Assembly (NCBI GenBank): GCA_949987565.1
Contig: OX465103.1
Span: 25,785,725 to 25,849,724 of the forward strand
From: Luidia sarsii
Lineage: Eukaryota; Echinodermata; Asteroidea; Paxillosida; Luidiidae
Direction of reading: 5' to 3'
Length of the DNA stretch: 64,000 nt
Position numbers and translations under genes: made by a program. A model generated the notes under the pieces. That model did not search any database. It saw only the letters and a list, made by a program, of their open reading frames with translations, and was not told where the DNA came from. Of the stretch, positions 35,340 through 47,786 are shown one piece after another. Position 1 is the first letter of the stretch. Every line of letters starts with the position of its first letter.

Positions 35340-35745
35340 CCAAACATGCGCCGTCCACGGCGCATAGTCGCGTCGTGCCGTCGCATAGTCGCGTCGTGCC
35401 GTCGCGTCGTGCCGTCGCCCCTTTTTGCACTGTGTGTATAGGGCCGTTTCGGCGTCGCGTCGTGCCGTCGCATAGTCGCGTCGTGCCGTCGCATAGTTGC
35501 GTCGTGCCGTCGCATCGTCGCATCGTCGCATTTTGTTTTTCAGGGTCTCTAGCCGTTTAAGCCGTCGATGGCACATAGTCGCGTCGTGCCGTCGCATCGT
35601 CGCATCGTCGCATAGTCGCATCGTCGCATCGTCGCATAGTCGCATCGTCGCATCGTCGCATCGTCGCATAGTTGCGTCGCATCGTCGCATAGTTGCGTCG
35701 CATCGTCGCATCGTCGCATCGTCGCATCGTCGCATTTGTTTCACA
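35340..35745. repeat. CpG-rich (CGTCGCAT)n minisatellite
   Basis: Irregular tandem units of cgtcgcatagtcgcgtcgtgc, shifting into gtcgcatc units after 35500. It is dense in CpG. A short unrelated insert (35425-35455 and 35535-35570) interrupts it. Open frames on both strands reflect repeat structure. Confidence 0.8.
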
Positions 35746-36064
35746 TCGTGAAGCTGACTAGCCTACTTTTCCCTTGTACTGATGTCATATAATTATAGGA
35801 TTGAATCGAGTGGTCTTTTAGCCATGGTTATCGATGTGAAGAAATCTAGTATGGCACGAACATATTTCTGCGCATGCGCAATAACCCGCAAGTTTACGAC
35901 CTTCACATACCGTTAAATTAATATAGCGCCCTCTATCTTAGCAGATACAACCAAAACTATTTTTTTCTTAGGGTTAGTTTGAAGTAATGCTTTATACGGG
36001 CTTTAAGGTTTCCATAATTGCATTGTACAATGCTCATGATTCTCTGTAGACTCGGTAGCATGCA

Positions 36065-36134
36065 CAGAAAACTGGTATACATGGTCGTTCCAAAAAAGGA
36101 TTTTTTTGGAACGACCATGTATACCAGTTTTCTG
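36065..36134. repeat. Perfect 33-bp-arm hairpin
   Basis: Arms 36065-36097 and 36102-36134 (cagaaaactggtatacatgg... and its inverse) meet almost without a loop. No copy elsewhere in the window was noticed. Confidence 0.75.
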
Positions 36135-36687
36135 TAAATTGTGGTAAATTGTGATAACAACCGTAGCCTAAGTAAATGGTAGGCCGGTGGCTTTGCGGGG
36201 AGGGGAATAGGCTTGCCCTTCTCCCGGAAAAAATCCTTCTTTGAAGATGATGTTAGGGCCTATAATGTTAATGATTATTTGACCACTGCTGGAACCACGT
36301 CATAATTATGCCATAAATTAAAAATGCCAGTCATCAATAAGCAGTATGCAGTACTAATGAGTCCATCTGGGCTAACCAACCAACAACTTACTTGAAAAAA
36401 TATTCCTTTCTTACGGCTCACTTTTCCGTTCCTCTCTGGACAATTCACTGCTGCACACGATTTCACCATTGTTCTTTTCGAATTTTCCTATTTTAATCGT
36501 GTATGTTTATGTTTTTTTCAAAAGATGACTATTTGAAGGAAACAAATGCGTTCACTTCTGTCAAAATGTCCATTCAAATATGTGCGCGCAGCAAAACGAA
36601 ACGTTCGTTTCTTACCCTCTTGACAAAACGCACACGCGGACGCGTATTTTACGCGCTGTCCTATCCAGTCTTTATTATGGAGATCAA

Positions 36688-37147
36688 TAGGTGCAGCACA
36701 CAAAATCCATCCAAGATGGCTCCACCGAGCTGATTATCATAAAGTGTGTCCCTCCCTAATTAACTAATTAACTGATATATTGTAGAACAAGTCAAACTTA
36801 AGACAACCTGGGGGTTCACTCTTCAATTTGGTATGTAATTTGGACCATATCTGGCTTTAAATGTGGCCCTATTTGGCTGTGGAAGTGGAGGGGTCCATCC
36901 CAAAATCCTTGCAGAAATTCGGCTTGGACGGCTACACATGTTGGGGGTGTTCTTTTCTGGGCGTAATTAGCAAAAAATCTAATCGGCTAAGAGCACTAAC
37001 ATTGAAAAGAATCTGAGAGATGAAGGTCCAAACTACAATTTTAAGTATAGCTACAAGAACTGAGAGACTTTTTGGTGTGGGATAATTGGCTTTCAAAGTG
37101 AGTGTTTTGTACAGTGTTCAATGGGAGCTCGATTTAGTGTTCTGCAC
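36688..37147. mobile_element. MITE with (CTAGG)GGTGCAG ends, copy 2
   Basis: Aligns along most of its length with 7668-8159, including aacctgggggttcactcttc and cagaaattcggcttggacgg. The terminal CTAGG is decayed at both ends, so this is probably the older copy. Confidence 0.72.
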
Positions 37148-37450
37148 CACCCTGCGTCAGTGCAGTGCGGCCTAGCTTCTGTACGTTTGTGCACTGGCTC
37201 CGATAATCAACGGCATTTTGGGGGGTTGGTTGGTTGTTCAGCGATAAGTAGTTTCAATGCTTTCATTTTGATTCCGGAAAGGGGGAGGGTTTCCCAGTTG
37301 GAAGATATCGTCTACCGGTCGGTCGCTCGGTGGGTGAGTCTGTCGGGTGGTCGATCAATTGATTAATTGATTTGTGATCGATAACTCGATGTGATTGAGT
37401 GCTCATTTCCATGTGGGTTCAAAAGTCAGTAATATATCGTGGAGGGCCAA

Positions 37451-38900
37451 GTTTTCGACGGTACGCGTTTTCGACGCTTGGCCTTCCAACTCACATCGCA
37501 CGATGAAAACAACTCCGTACACTTCTTATTTTCGGTTTGTTTCCTGCTCTTGTCAGTCACCAAAAATGTGGAAAGTTAAGGCTCTTCCGGTAGGTCAAAC
37601 TCGTGTGATTCAAAAAGATGCTGTTTTGGGGTCTAGTTTTCCTAGGTACAAAATTGGCAGTTGCTTCGAAGCTCTAGTTTTCTTCATTGTTGGTCCTAAA
37701 ATATCTGAGTGTACCTTAATAAACCCCAACATCCGTAGAAAAAAATGTCACGCAACTTGAGGCAGTCCGTTCTGGGTAAAAACTATGGAGGCTCCTAAAG
37801 GGCGTCTCGCTTATATATATTTTTTATTTGTTTAATTATCATTTAAAGGCATTAAGTAACCTGGCCTAATAGGCTTTTTAAAAAGATAAAAAAATAAAAG
37901 GGCAGCTAGAGAAAGTACCAAGAAGGAGGAAATGTGTCTCTTGAGTGACATTGGGAAATGTAATAACTGATGAAGCAGTGAGAAATAGGATTGTGGATTT
38001 TTTAAAAACGTTACAGAGGAAAACACCAACCTGATAATAAATACAAACCCACCAAAAGGACAAAGAAAACAAAATCTGCTTCCATGGCTGAATCACAATT
38101 AGCTTGGACCAAGCCGAAAAATCACATCCTGCCTCAATGTATCTTCTGATGTGGAAATTAACAAGGATGAGAAATGCTACGTGTGTCACTCATAGATACC
38201 GCCCTACCGTATTTCACCTCTATGGTTTACTTGAAGATCCAAATTCAAAAAAGTTAAAAGATATCTTTCAGTTAAATCAACTTCTTTTCGCATTTTAAGA
38301 AAATAATTCTCAATTTGAAATATTCATTATGGTGATTAAATTTATTTCCTTATTATTATGAGGACAGTTTGATGATTTGGAAAAGGATGGGAAAGGAGAG
38401 GGTAGCATGAGTGAAGGGAAAAGAGTTGATAGGTGATAACAAAAAAGTCAATCCAATTTCCCCATCTCAAAGTGGCTCAGGGCAATGGGACAAAATTAAT
38501 GCAAACCAATAATGCATAAATTATGAATGTTTTGAGGAAAGTGTTAGAATCAGTGTCGAAACCCCCCCCCCCGAAAGATGTACAACAAAAAAACATACAG
38601 GGAAGAATTGTACAGTGCCACACAGCATTTGAGTTATTTTAAGAATTTATTTTGCGTTTGGCTGCACTGGGACACCTTACTAAACACCACCGTCGAAAAT
38701 AGGTCACGATGCTTACTGCGCGGTGCGCCGTGGACATCAACAAAACCGGGTAATCTTACGGAAGTGACAGGCTTGATCAACCTTCTCTATGATTATTCTA
38801 ATAGTCTGTGGTGTGGAAAAAAGTGACCGAGAGCTCTTTTAGTGTGATACTTTCGTTCACATTGGTCAGCTTGAAGAAAAGGCCTTATATCGTCGAAAAC
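37451..38900 (+). mobile_element. Inverted-repeat DNA element, GTTTTCGACG ends, copy A
   Basis: The left end has the 10-mer gttttcgacg twice (37451-37460 and 37467-37476); the right end has its inverse at 38891-38900. A colinear, shorter copy lies inverted at 44957-45958 and shows the same doubled end. A short open frame near 37503 (MKTTPYTSYF...) is only partly kept in the other copy, so I see no intact transposase. Interrupted remnants include PRYKIGSCFEALVFF at 37645-37690. No superfamily assigned. Confidence 0.7.
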
Positions 38901-40139
38901 CGGTAACTGGAGAATACATATAACTGAACGTGAAACGGCAAACGGCAGTTCAATCACGAGCAAGCAGGACCAAATTAAAGTTCATTTGATTCAACCCCTT
39001 CATTTGTTGCAAATCGGGCTAATGTACAGTATTGTGTAGCTCACGCATTCAGCGCAAAAGGATTCGACGCATGGACACAAGTACCGCAACTGCAGACAAG
39101 TTACCAGTCTAATAAATATACAGATTGTATTTTATTTCGTTACTAGTCTGCATGATCGTATACAAACATCTTAGCTGACTTATATCCCACTTGGTGTTGC
39201 GAGTCTGCGAGCTAGCCGACGGGACCAGGGCCCTTGATGCGCGGGACACGGCTCGATCCTCGGGGTACCAGTGACACACTGAGGCCTGCAGATCACCCCA
39301 ATCACCCAACCATATACTTGAACTTGAATCGAGTGCACTGATTTGTTATTGGCACAAAAGGGCACACCGTAGGTTGTTATTTACGCCAGATAAACCCATA
39401 AAATAATACACACACCATCCCACGTGCACATTCTATTTGACATCTATGATCGAAGTATTCTTGTAGGTACCAAATCAATCTACATGTATACGGATGCTTG
39501 CAGTGAACTGTCACCCCAATTTATCCAACCAATTTTGAGGTATATATGTACATTCTCAATACTTTTCTATTAGACTTTGAAACGGGCTTTTAGTGGCGCA
39601 AATGCCCGATTTGTGCTATCAAACGTTTATGAGGGTTGAGAGTAAGCCGCGTATATATGATTTGAATGTATTAATGCTTTGCTCATATGGAATTCCATGT
39701 GAAAGTTTTTGTCATACTTGACGTATGATTCAATAAATTATGTGAAAGAAAGGAAAATAACACTTACAAGAGAAAAAAGGAAAGATATACTGTTGTTTTT
39801 TTTCTTTCAAAATGAAATGAAGAGAAAGAAAAACAAAGTACAAATACCACATAAAATGATAATAATCAGCAGGCATTGAACTATCTGAAAATCCCTCCAA
39901 TCACACTATTTCTACTAAGGACACGCCTGTATGATTCTAAATATGTCTTTACATATGCAAATCGTAATTTTAAAATGCTACCTTCACCGCATAAATCAAG
40001 CTATCGTGCTACTAGTTTGCCAGTTTACTTGCATTACATGCCTGCTTGTCTGCTTTGCTTGTTTGCTTTGTGTGACTTCTGCCGTGATGTATAAACCACT
40101 CTAATTGATGAAAACCCTGGTTGACTTAACAGTTTTATC
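38901..40139. other. Intergenic, no gene seen
   Basis: AT-rich single-copy-looking text. The right part from about 40070 is homologous to the flank downstream of the second P450 (about 56575 onward), marking the edge of the duplicated block. Confidence 0.4.
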
Positions 40140-40490
40140 TGGAGCGGTAACCGTTTTCACAGCCACACTTCGTCTCAAAAAGAGATGTGCTGCAGGGTGT
40201 CACCGCAAACCTTCCGCTGGGTACTTCCACCATGGAAACCTTCGAGTCTTATCCCTTTCAGTGAGTTACCGGCTCTTTTCACAGCCACACCCCATCTCAA
40301 AAGAGACGTGCTGCATGGTCACACGGTACACCTTCCGCTTGGTGCTTCCACCATAGAAACCTTCAACTCTTATCCCTTTTAGTGAGTTACAGGCTCTTTT
40401 CACAGCCACACGCATCTCAAAAGAGATGTACTGCATGGTGTCACCTCAAACCTTCTGCTCGGCGCTTCCACCATGCAAACCTCTTATCTG
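40140..40490. repeat. Three tandem units related to the foldback family
   Basis: A unit of about 120 bp (ttttcacagccacac...cttccaccat.gaaaccttc) is repeated three times, and a single unit is present at 56645-56745 downstream of the second P450. It contains the caccgcaaaccttcc arm of the hairpin family. Amplified after or lost since the P450 duplication. Confidence 0.65.
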
Positions 40491-40758
40491 TCCCAACCTT
40501 GTTTGTTGTTAGCCTACATTCATAATCCCCGAAGCCTGCATCTGTCCATGTCTGTGCATTTGGGTGTTTGTTTAATCTGGTTAATTGGTTGGTTGGTTGG
40601 TTTGATCATGGAGGTAGAGGGAATAGAACGACCTTGTCATCAAAGCCTTTCCTCATGTTTCCTCCAGGTCCGACCCTCATCCTCTATCAGGCCGACTGAC
40701 TAAGAGGTTGTAGCATCCATAATTATATACAGTATCTCTGTATCTGCAGCATTATACT

Positions 40759-43700
40759 TCAGTCCCTTGGCTCGGCCTGTAGCCGATACTCTGGCGGGCT
40801 CACCCACAGCCACTGCGACTCCAGCTTGGGCCTGGGGTCTTCATCGGGCAGCTTGAACTTGAACTTCTGGATCAGCGTGATGTAGAAGAGGAAGAACTCC
40901 TTCTGGGAATGCTGCTCGCCGATGCAAGTCCTGCGTCCTGTATCGACGAGAGAACAACAACCACCTAGATATAAAACAAAATACGCCTCTCGCTTGGAGT
41001 CGTATAAAGGTAAACCCTTTTGTCGTCTTAACCACGGCCAGTGACCGAATGAACGAGCGGTACATGGAGCACAATAATGGTACTGGTCGACAGATTGTTG
41101 TCACCATCAATGGTCTACAAAGCGGCAGCTTCTATACAGAGAACCGTCTGCATGGTCGGGTTCGTACTGCATAGGGCTCGGTAGAGTCTGCACCATATTA
41201 TGGCCTATGCTTTGTTTCTGTAGACACATAATGACGTGCTGACCAACTCGTTCATAATGTGAAGGACTGGTTTCCCTATTTTCTCCCACACAAAGTCATG
41301 CAATTACCCTGAAAAGTAGGGCTGCATAAAAAGTAAGATGTTATGCTCATAGTATATACCCACCAGTAGAGTACGGCATGAAGTAGTCTGGTCGAACGAT
41401 GCGGCGTTCCTCGTTGATGAACCTCTCCGGTCTGAACCGCTCGGGGTCGCCCCAGAGCTCCCGATTGAAGTGGACCTCGTAGATGTTGGGTATGACTGTG
41501 GTGTCCTTGGGAATCTTGTAGCCGAGGATGTCCACGTCGGCGGCGGTGAAGTGCGGAACCAGGAGCCAGAAGGTGGTGTCCATGCGCAGGGTCTCCAGGA
41601 TGGTAGCCTCGGTGTAGGGCATCCTCTCCTTGTCTTGCAGCCTGGGCGGACGGTCCCCGATGACGTCTTGGATCTCCTGGTAGACGCCTTCCTGCACCTC
41701 GGGGTGGAGGGCCGTGGCGAGTATCAGGAAGAGGAAGACTGCGGTCGCCGTGTCCCCCTGGTCGGGAATGAAGAAGAAGATCATCCACAGGAGTTTCTCC
41801 TCGTCGAAGTCTCTCAGGTCGCCGTTGGGGTCGCCCTTGGCCATCTCGATCAGGCAGGCGTCAACCATGTCCCGCGGCTGGTCGGGATCCAGAGTGGCCC
41901 GGTGGTGCTCGATGTGCTTGCGGACGAAGTCCATCAGGTCCGAGGTGATTCGCTTGCCTCGCTCCAGGCGCGGGTGGAGACCGAGTTTGTCCAACAGCGG
42001 CAGGAACGGCTCCAGGGGATACAACTTAAAGACCCCCAAGAACCACTGGAGTATCTGGTCCTGAGTTTGAGCGAACTCTTTGTCGTCCTCCTCGTACGTG
42101 GTAGAGAAGATGGCAGAGAAGGTGACGTTCAGGAGGCAGAGACTGGTGGGTAGCGTGGGGTCGAAGGGTTGGCCCTTCCTCTTCTTGATCAGTTCCACCA
42201 AGTGGTTAGCCTCACGATGGATGGCCTCCTCAGCTCCCGACGTACCGTAGCCAAACTGACGGACGGTACGCAGCATGTACTTCTTCTCTCTTTTCCAGGA
42301 ATCGGTGAACGCCTCCAGGAAGATACCTAATGACCGAGATCGAGCAAAGCAGTCACAATTCCACCATTTGTAAGTCTTTCTCAAGACAGAACGTATATTA
42401 TAAACAAAAACATACACATGCTGGAACGGGGGTTGGGATGGTGGGTGCACGTACCAACATTTCTGTGTTTTTTGTTGACGTAGGTAAAGGGCCAGGCACT
42501 GGGACGATCGGACACTACGGCAGAGTTAGCCACGAAGGCTTCCTTGATGGACTTGTAGCTGTTTAGAATGAGCAGGGGCCTGTAGAAAAAAGGGGAACAC
42601 GTCACCTTGAAGAACCACTGGACAGATTTACAAAAGTACATAGGCCCAGACCAAAGTTGCAATGCGAAAAAAACTTTCCAGACGGGTTTCTGAAACCCAC
42701 ACAATGGTGAAAAGGGCTTCTGTTGGACATTTACTTCAATTAGAATCCAAATAATAATAATAATGGCTTTTTCTCTCTCAGATCTATTTTATGATAGATC
42801 GCCAAACACAAGGCCTTACAACTTACAAGGCCACTCGAGGACACTATGAACATCTGAACCGTGAAAATGGGGTGAAAATGTCACTTAGCCGTGAAAAGAA
42901 AATTCACCGCTATTTCATGGCACACAGTTAGCCAAGTCATTTTCAAGGTGTTTTCACCAGTTTCTCCAAGGCCTCATTCCTGGTGGTAAATGGCTACAGG
43001 CAATTTAGAAGTATCTGGGAGTGACAGTTACAAGGACACTATACAGTACCTGTATGGGGGCTGGCGGTCCCTACTGGTAATTGAATTAGCCATCCCCCAA
43101 GGCTGGAGCTTGCCACCCCAGATATACACTTTTTTCTTTAGTGACCTGAAGATGTCCTTATCAGGTCAGAGAGGCGATTATTTTCATTGAGAATTCACTG
43201 TAAAATGCACCTTGAAATCACAGTGACTTTTTAGTTTCACGGCGAAATGACATGTTCACCCCTTTTTCACGGTTTAGATGTTCATAGTGGGAGATGGCTA
43301 CAGTAAAAAAATAAAATAAAAGAGGAACAGACAGATAATATAAAGAAAGACAAGTCAAAGTGATGGAAGAAGAGTCAAAGGGAACGAAGGTATCTATTCA
43401 CGTTCCTCTTGAACAGATCCACTTTGTACGAAGATGGAAAACAGGATGTAGGTAGAGAGTTCCAAAGCGCATAGCAGTACGGGGGAAGAAGCTATTGGAA
43501 CATTTCACAGTACTGCACTTCGGAACAGAAACAGTAAAGGGGTGCGAAGCTGTAGCAAAGCGTGTGCTGCGAGCACCAAAAACCATCAACTCAATTGTTT
43601 GATACGCTTTCTCGTATCATGCATTGTTTGGACCCAATGCATGATGATAGCAAACATTGTGATGCCTGTGGTTATCCAGTGATGCTAAAGTCCGCCGCAC

Positions 43701-46700
43701 ACGAGAGCTATCTGCTGAGCGAAACATTATCTCGAGGTCGTTAGCTCAGCACGTAGCTCACCGTGTGCGCTGAACTTTTGGTGGGATTTCTGCCTCAAGA
43801 GGCCGTGAGAGGAATATATGTCCTGTTTGCCATTTTGGAAACCACGTGAACAGGGCGTGCGTTTCCATTGGCCAGGAGTTTGTTTAAGTTGGCCGGCGCA
43901 CACGGTTAGTGTGTTTTTCACCCGAGGCAGTTAAAATCAGACAGACCACTCTAAACTAATCAAATACCCTTTTTTGTACGAAGAAGTCAAATCTTAAATA
44001 GAAACCCTTCATCACTAGGCCAACAGTGGGTTAATGTGTCCACCAATAAGAAAATACAAACAACAGTTGCAAACTGCTCACTGACTAAAATGACCTGAAA
44101 TACATAAATCCATATGCTGAAGTGCCTGACGTTTCGATCCTAGCAGGATCCTGCTAGGATAGAAAGGTCAGGCCCTCTAGGCTTTTGTAATAATCTTACA
44201 TACTTGTAAAAAAATGTTGCAAACTGCTTACTGACTAAAATTACCAAAATGCAAATCTTAAAATTTAGTGGGCCTGACGTTTCGATCCTAGCAGGACCTT
44301 TCTCAAAGACAGAGTGACAAGGACAACACAGATACATGTACCTTCCTTCGTGTACATGTATCTGTGCTGTCCTTGTCACTCTGCCTTTGAGAAAGGTCCT
44401 GCTAGGATCGAAACGTCAGGCCCACTAAATTTTAAGATACTTTAGACCACTGTAAACCATCCTTGGACTTCATTGTTGTATTCTAAACATCTGACTCTAC
44501 TAAGTTTCAAAAGCATGCTGCATATAGTCTCTGCTGAACTCAGCTATAGTCCAGTGTGCACTGCAGTTAAACATTAGCTTCAGATGATCAACAAAATCAA
44601 ATTTATATCTCTCACTTTAAAACAGATTTTCATTTAGTGTCATGGTGTGTGATTCGTATTTCATTTCTATTCATCATGTGCATTAATTAATGTACATTAT
44701 TCACAGGCGTGAATAATGTACATTATTCGTTAATAATAATAATGTTCATCATTCACGACACTTGTTTACACCTGTAAATGTGCACAATGTACTTTACATG
44801 GACATGTATGCACAATGTTAGTAAAAAATACATGTACATTTCAAGCGTAATAATTAAATTCCTGTACATCATGTGTACAATGTAATATCATAGAGCGATG
44901 TAATGTTCATGTACATGTACTGAAGGCCTACATGCACATGTATCCTCCAATAACCGGTTTTCGACGATATAAGGACTTTTCTTCAAACTGAACAATGTGG
45001 ACGAAAGTTTCACACTAAAAGAGGTCCCAGTCACTTTCTCCACACCACAGACTATTAGAATAATCATAGAGAAGGTTGATCAAGCCTGTCACTTCCGTAA
45101 GATTACCCGGTTTTGTTGACGTCCGCGGCGCACCGCGCAGCAAGCATCGTCACCTATTTTCGTCAGTGGTGTTTAGTAAGGTGTCCCAGTGCAGCCAAAC
45201 GCAAAATAAATTCTTAAAATAACTCAAAATGCTGTGTGGCACTGTAAAATTCTTCCCTGTATGTTTTTTTGTGTTCATCTTTGTTTTTGTTTTTCCACAC
45301 TGCTTCTAACACTTTCTTCAAATCATTCATAATTTATGCTTAAAACGTATTGGTCTGGTTGATGTCTTCTTTTGTGACGTTTAAAAAAAACTCCACAATC
45401 CTCTTTCTCGCTGCTTCTTCAGTTATGACCTTTCCCAATGTCACTCCAGAGACACATTTCCTCCTTCTTGGTACTTTCTCTAGCTGCCCTTTTATTTTTT
45501 TCATTTTTTTAAAAAGGCTATTGGGCCATGTTACTTTTTGTCTTGAAATAATAATAAAAATTAAATTTAAAAAAATATATAAGCGAGACGCCCTATAGGA
45601 TGCTCCATAGTTTTTACCCTGAACGGACTGCCTCAAGTTGCGTGATATATTTTTTTTCTACGGATGTTGGGGTTTGTTATGGTACACTAAGATTTCTTTT
45701 AGGACCAACAATAAAGAAAACTGGAGCTTCGAAGCAACTGCCAATTTTGTACCTAGGAAAATAGACCCCAAAAGAGCAACTTTTTTAATAACACGAGTTT
45801 GGCCTACTGGAAAAGCCTTAAATTTCCACATTTTCGGTGACGGACAAGAGCAGGAAACCAACTGTAAGATACGAAGTCTGAGATCGTTATACGGAGTTGT
45901 TTTCATAGTGCGATGTGAGTTAGAAGGCTAAGCGTCGAAAACGTGTAGCGTCGAAAACGGGGGTTCCCACGATACATGTCATGTACAGTACATGTACATG
46001 TCATGTACAGTACATGTACATGTACATGCTTGCTGTACAGTATTGTGTACTTGTAAAGTGCATGTGTCATGCTTACATCAGACATGAAGGAGGGAAATTT
46101 CACCAGCACTATGCAAATACATGTACCCATGCATGTACATGTACATGTACTTTCCTCTCTATGCGTGTACTGTACGCGCACAGTCAATACACTACACCCG
46201 CGTCAGCCCTCACAGATGGTTAGTTCGTTGACCTCCATGCATGGTTGGCCGGCCCAACTGTGGGGGCATTATCTGCATAAGCGCGCCCTTCATCGGGCTA
46301 GCACCGGATGTTGTCACTCACGTTGGTCGCCCTTTGATCGCCCTCGCGGGATCCAGTGTAAACGCAGTCCTCCATGGTCTAATCGCCTAATACCTCCTTG
46401 GTCTAACCATGGAGGGTCTAACCAGTGAGCTTGCGTCATGAGATAGAGATTTCCACAGTCAATGCTAGCTATAGTAATATTACTAATAACATGGCATGTA
46501 CATGCATGTAGGCCTAATACACACTGTACTAGTATTACTATTACTTAGTAATTATGCCAGTATGCAGTATCTATATTACTATATTATTACTACATTACAC
46601 TACAGTAAGCCTACGCTTCACGTTTCCCTGTTACCATGGAGGAAGTACTTATTCCTCCATGCTGTTACCAACATGGAGGGCAAGCCGGAATTACCACAGT

Positions 46701-47167
46701 GCTCCCTTCCTCATACATGTATTTATTGTATTACGATCGTTTAGGGGTTCAACTTCACGGCGACGGACAGAACCTGCAGCTGAACCCGCCTGCTTTTGGG
46801 TCATATTCCCCAGCCAATATAGATGCCATCTAAATGCGTACGCGCCTGCAGCGGGCCATACCTTTCCAATTTCCAGTCCGTGCATAATGCATACTACTCA
46901 CTTTCCAGCGGTCATGGTCAGCGTGAACATATCGGGGTGGTACTTCTTGCCCAGACGGGTGATGTTCTCGCTGGTCTGGCCAGACTCGGGGCTGATCAGG
47001 AGCACGTTGCCCAGAAAGGGCCAGCCCCAGGGGCCGGGGGGCCAGCTGTACTTTCGCCAGCGGGCCAGTCGTCGGTACACCAGAGCGGCCAGCAGGAACG
47101 CGGCCAGCAGGACGAGGCCAGGCGACCAGGTCAGCTCCATTTCGCTCAGGGAGTCCACGAAGGCCAT
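40759..47167 (-). CDS. Cytochrome P450, CYP2-clan-like, copy 1 (four exons, complete)
   Basis: Haem monooxygenase anchored in the endoplasmic reticulum; substrate unknown. Exons down the minus strand: 47167-46902, 42579-42455, 42326-41364 and 40937-40759, all GT-AG, giving 511 codons (510 aa), normal for a microsomal P450. An N-terminal membrane anchor (about residues 16-31) is followed by basic residues and the proline hinge WPPGPWGWPFLGN (42-54). Other marks are the I-helix segment with GDT at 321-323, ExxR as E375-T-L-R378, the DPERFRPERF meander, and the haem loop YSTGRRTCIGE with the ligand Cys456. The haem loop is split by intron 3. The I-helix has Asp-Gln where Ala-Gly is usual, and Tyr449 replaces the usual haem-loop Phe; both changes are also in copy 2. 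Intron 1 is 4.3 kb and holds transposon copy B. ATG 47167 is preferred because the anchor follows it directly. Confidence 0.93.
44257..44436. repeat. 180-bp palindrome of the 'GATCGAAACGTCAGG' repeat
   Basis: Two head-to-head copies of the dispersed repeat (cttaaaatttagtgggcctg... and its inverse) meet at about 44346. Single copies occur near 23725, 29215, 33046 and 44120. Located in intron 1 of the first P450. Confidence 0.75.
44957..45958 (-). mobile_element. Inverted-repeat DNA element, GTTTTCGACG ends, copy B
   Basis: An inverted and internally deleted relative of 37451-38900. The doubled 10-mer cgtcgaaaac is at 45933-45942 and 45949-45958; the single end is at 44957-44966. It lies in intron 1 of the first P450, and no counterpart appears in intron 1 of the second P450. 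Confidence 0.7.
45970..46160. repeat. tacatgtacatg microsatellite
   Basis: Interrupted runs of catgtacatgtacagtacatg. The same motif is scattered through the window (for example 22440-22460, 26220-26250 and 52210-52260). Confidence 0.7.
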
Positions 47168-47462
47168 TGCTGGTCGTTTGTGTGTAGGTATCGGTGTGGT
47201 GTGCTTAGTGCCAACTTCTCGTGGGCATGATAGGGGATTGCACTGCGCGCGATGCGGTACGTGAACTTGTTGTCCTTGTTTTGAGATCGGCAAAGCTTGT
47301 ATTGGTGACGATCACTGAACCGTCTGAATGTGACCTCCATGGTATCACGCCAATGCTTGTGTATTGAGAGCCGCTGCAAACATTTATTTCTTAAGCGACG
47401 ATCCAATTTAGAAGTTATTTTAGATCTTCATTAGAAGTCATTAACAGATATAATATATGATT

Positions 47463-47545
47463 CAGAGGTGGGTATGGGTGGGTGGGTGGGTATGGGGGTG
47501 GGTGGGTATGGGCGGGTGGGTGGGTATGGGGGTGGGTGGGTATAT
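47463..47545. repeat. GGGTGGGTATGG tandem repeat
   Basis: G-rich units upstream of P450 copy 1 and about 230 bp outside the left end of the RAG1-like element. A larger, related GGGTGGGTGTGTATG array lies just outside the right end. Potential G-quadruplex former. Confidence 0.75.
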
Positions 47546-47771
47546 ATGCGCTAGTGTAGGGTGGGTTGTGGGGCACCAGAACAAGATGTGTACTCAGAAC
47601 AATGGGACCGCTCCTTGTGGGGTACATTTTTGGTACCCCATAAGGTTTTCACGAAACTGGTTATTTGGAATTAACTCAAAAAGGAGGAATTTTCGAGGTA
47701 TGTTTATCCGTCGCAAACAGAACTATATTATAATTATAAGGGACGTTCGCTAGAGATGTCAGCCTAGGAAA

Positions 47772-47786
47772 CACGGCCGTTTCAGA
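47772..47786. repeat. Left terminal inverted repeat of the RAG1-like element
   Basis: CACGGCCGTTTCAGA, preceded by the target duplication GAAA (47768-47771). Confidence 0.9.

Noticed and set aside
37503..37760. Short frame MKTTPYTSYF... as a conserved host gene
   Set aside because: It lies within an inverted-repeat element and the second copy does not keep the frame.
41470..42153. 227-codon plus-strand frame opposite P450 exon 3 (and 58662-59153 opposite copy 2)
   Set aside because: Antisense shadow of GC-rich, codon-biased P450 exons; no domain in that frame.
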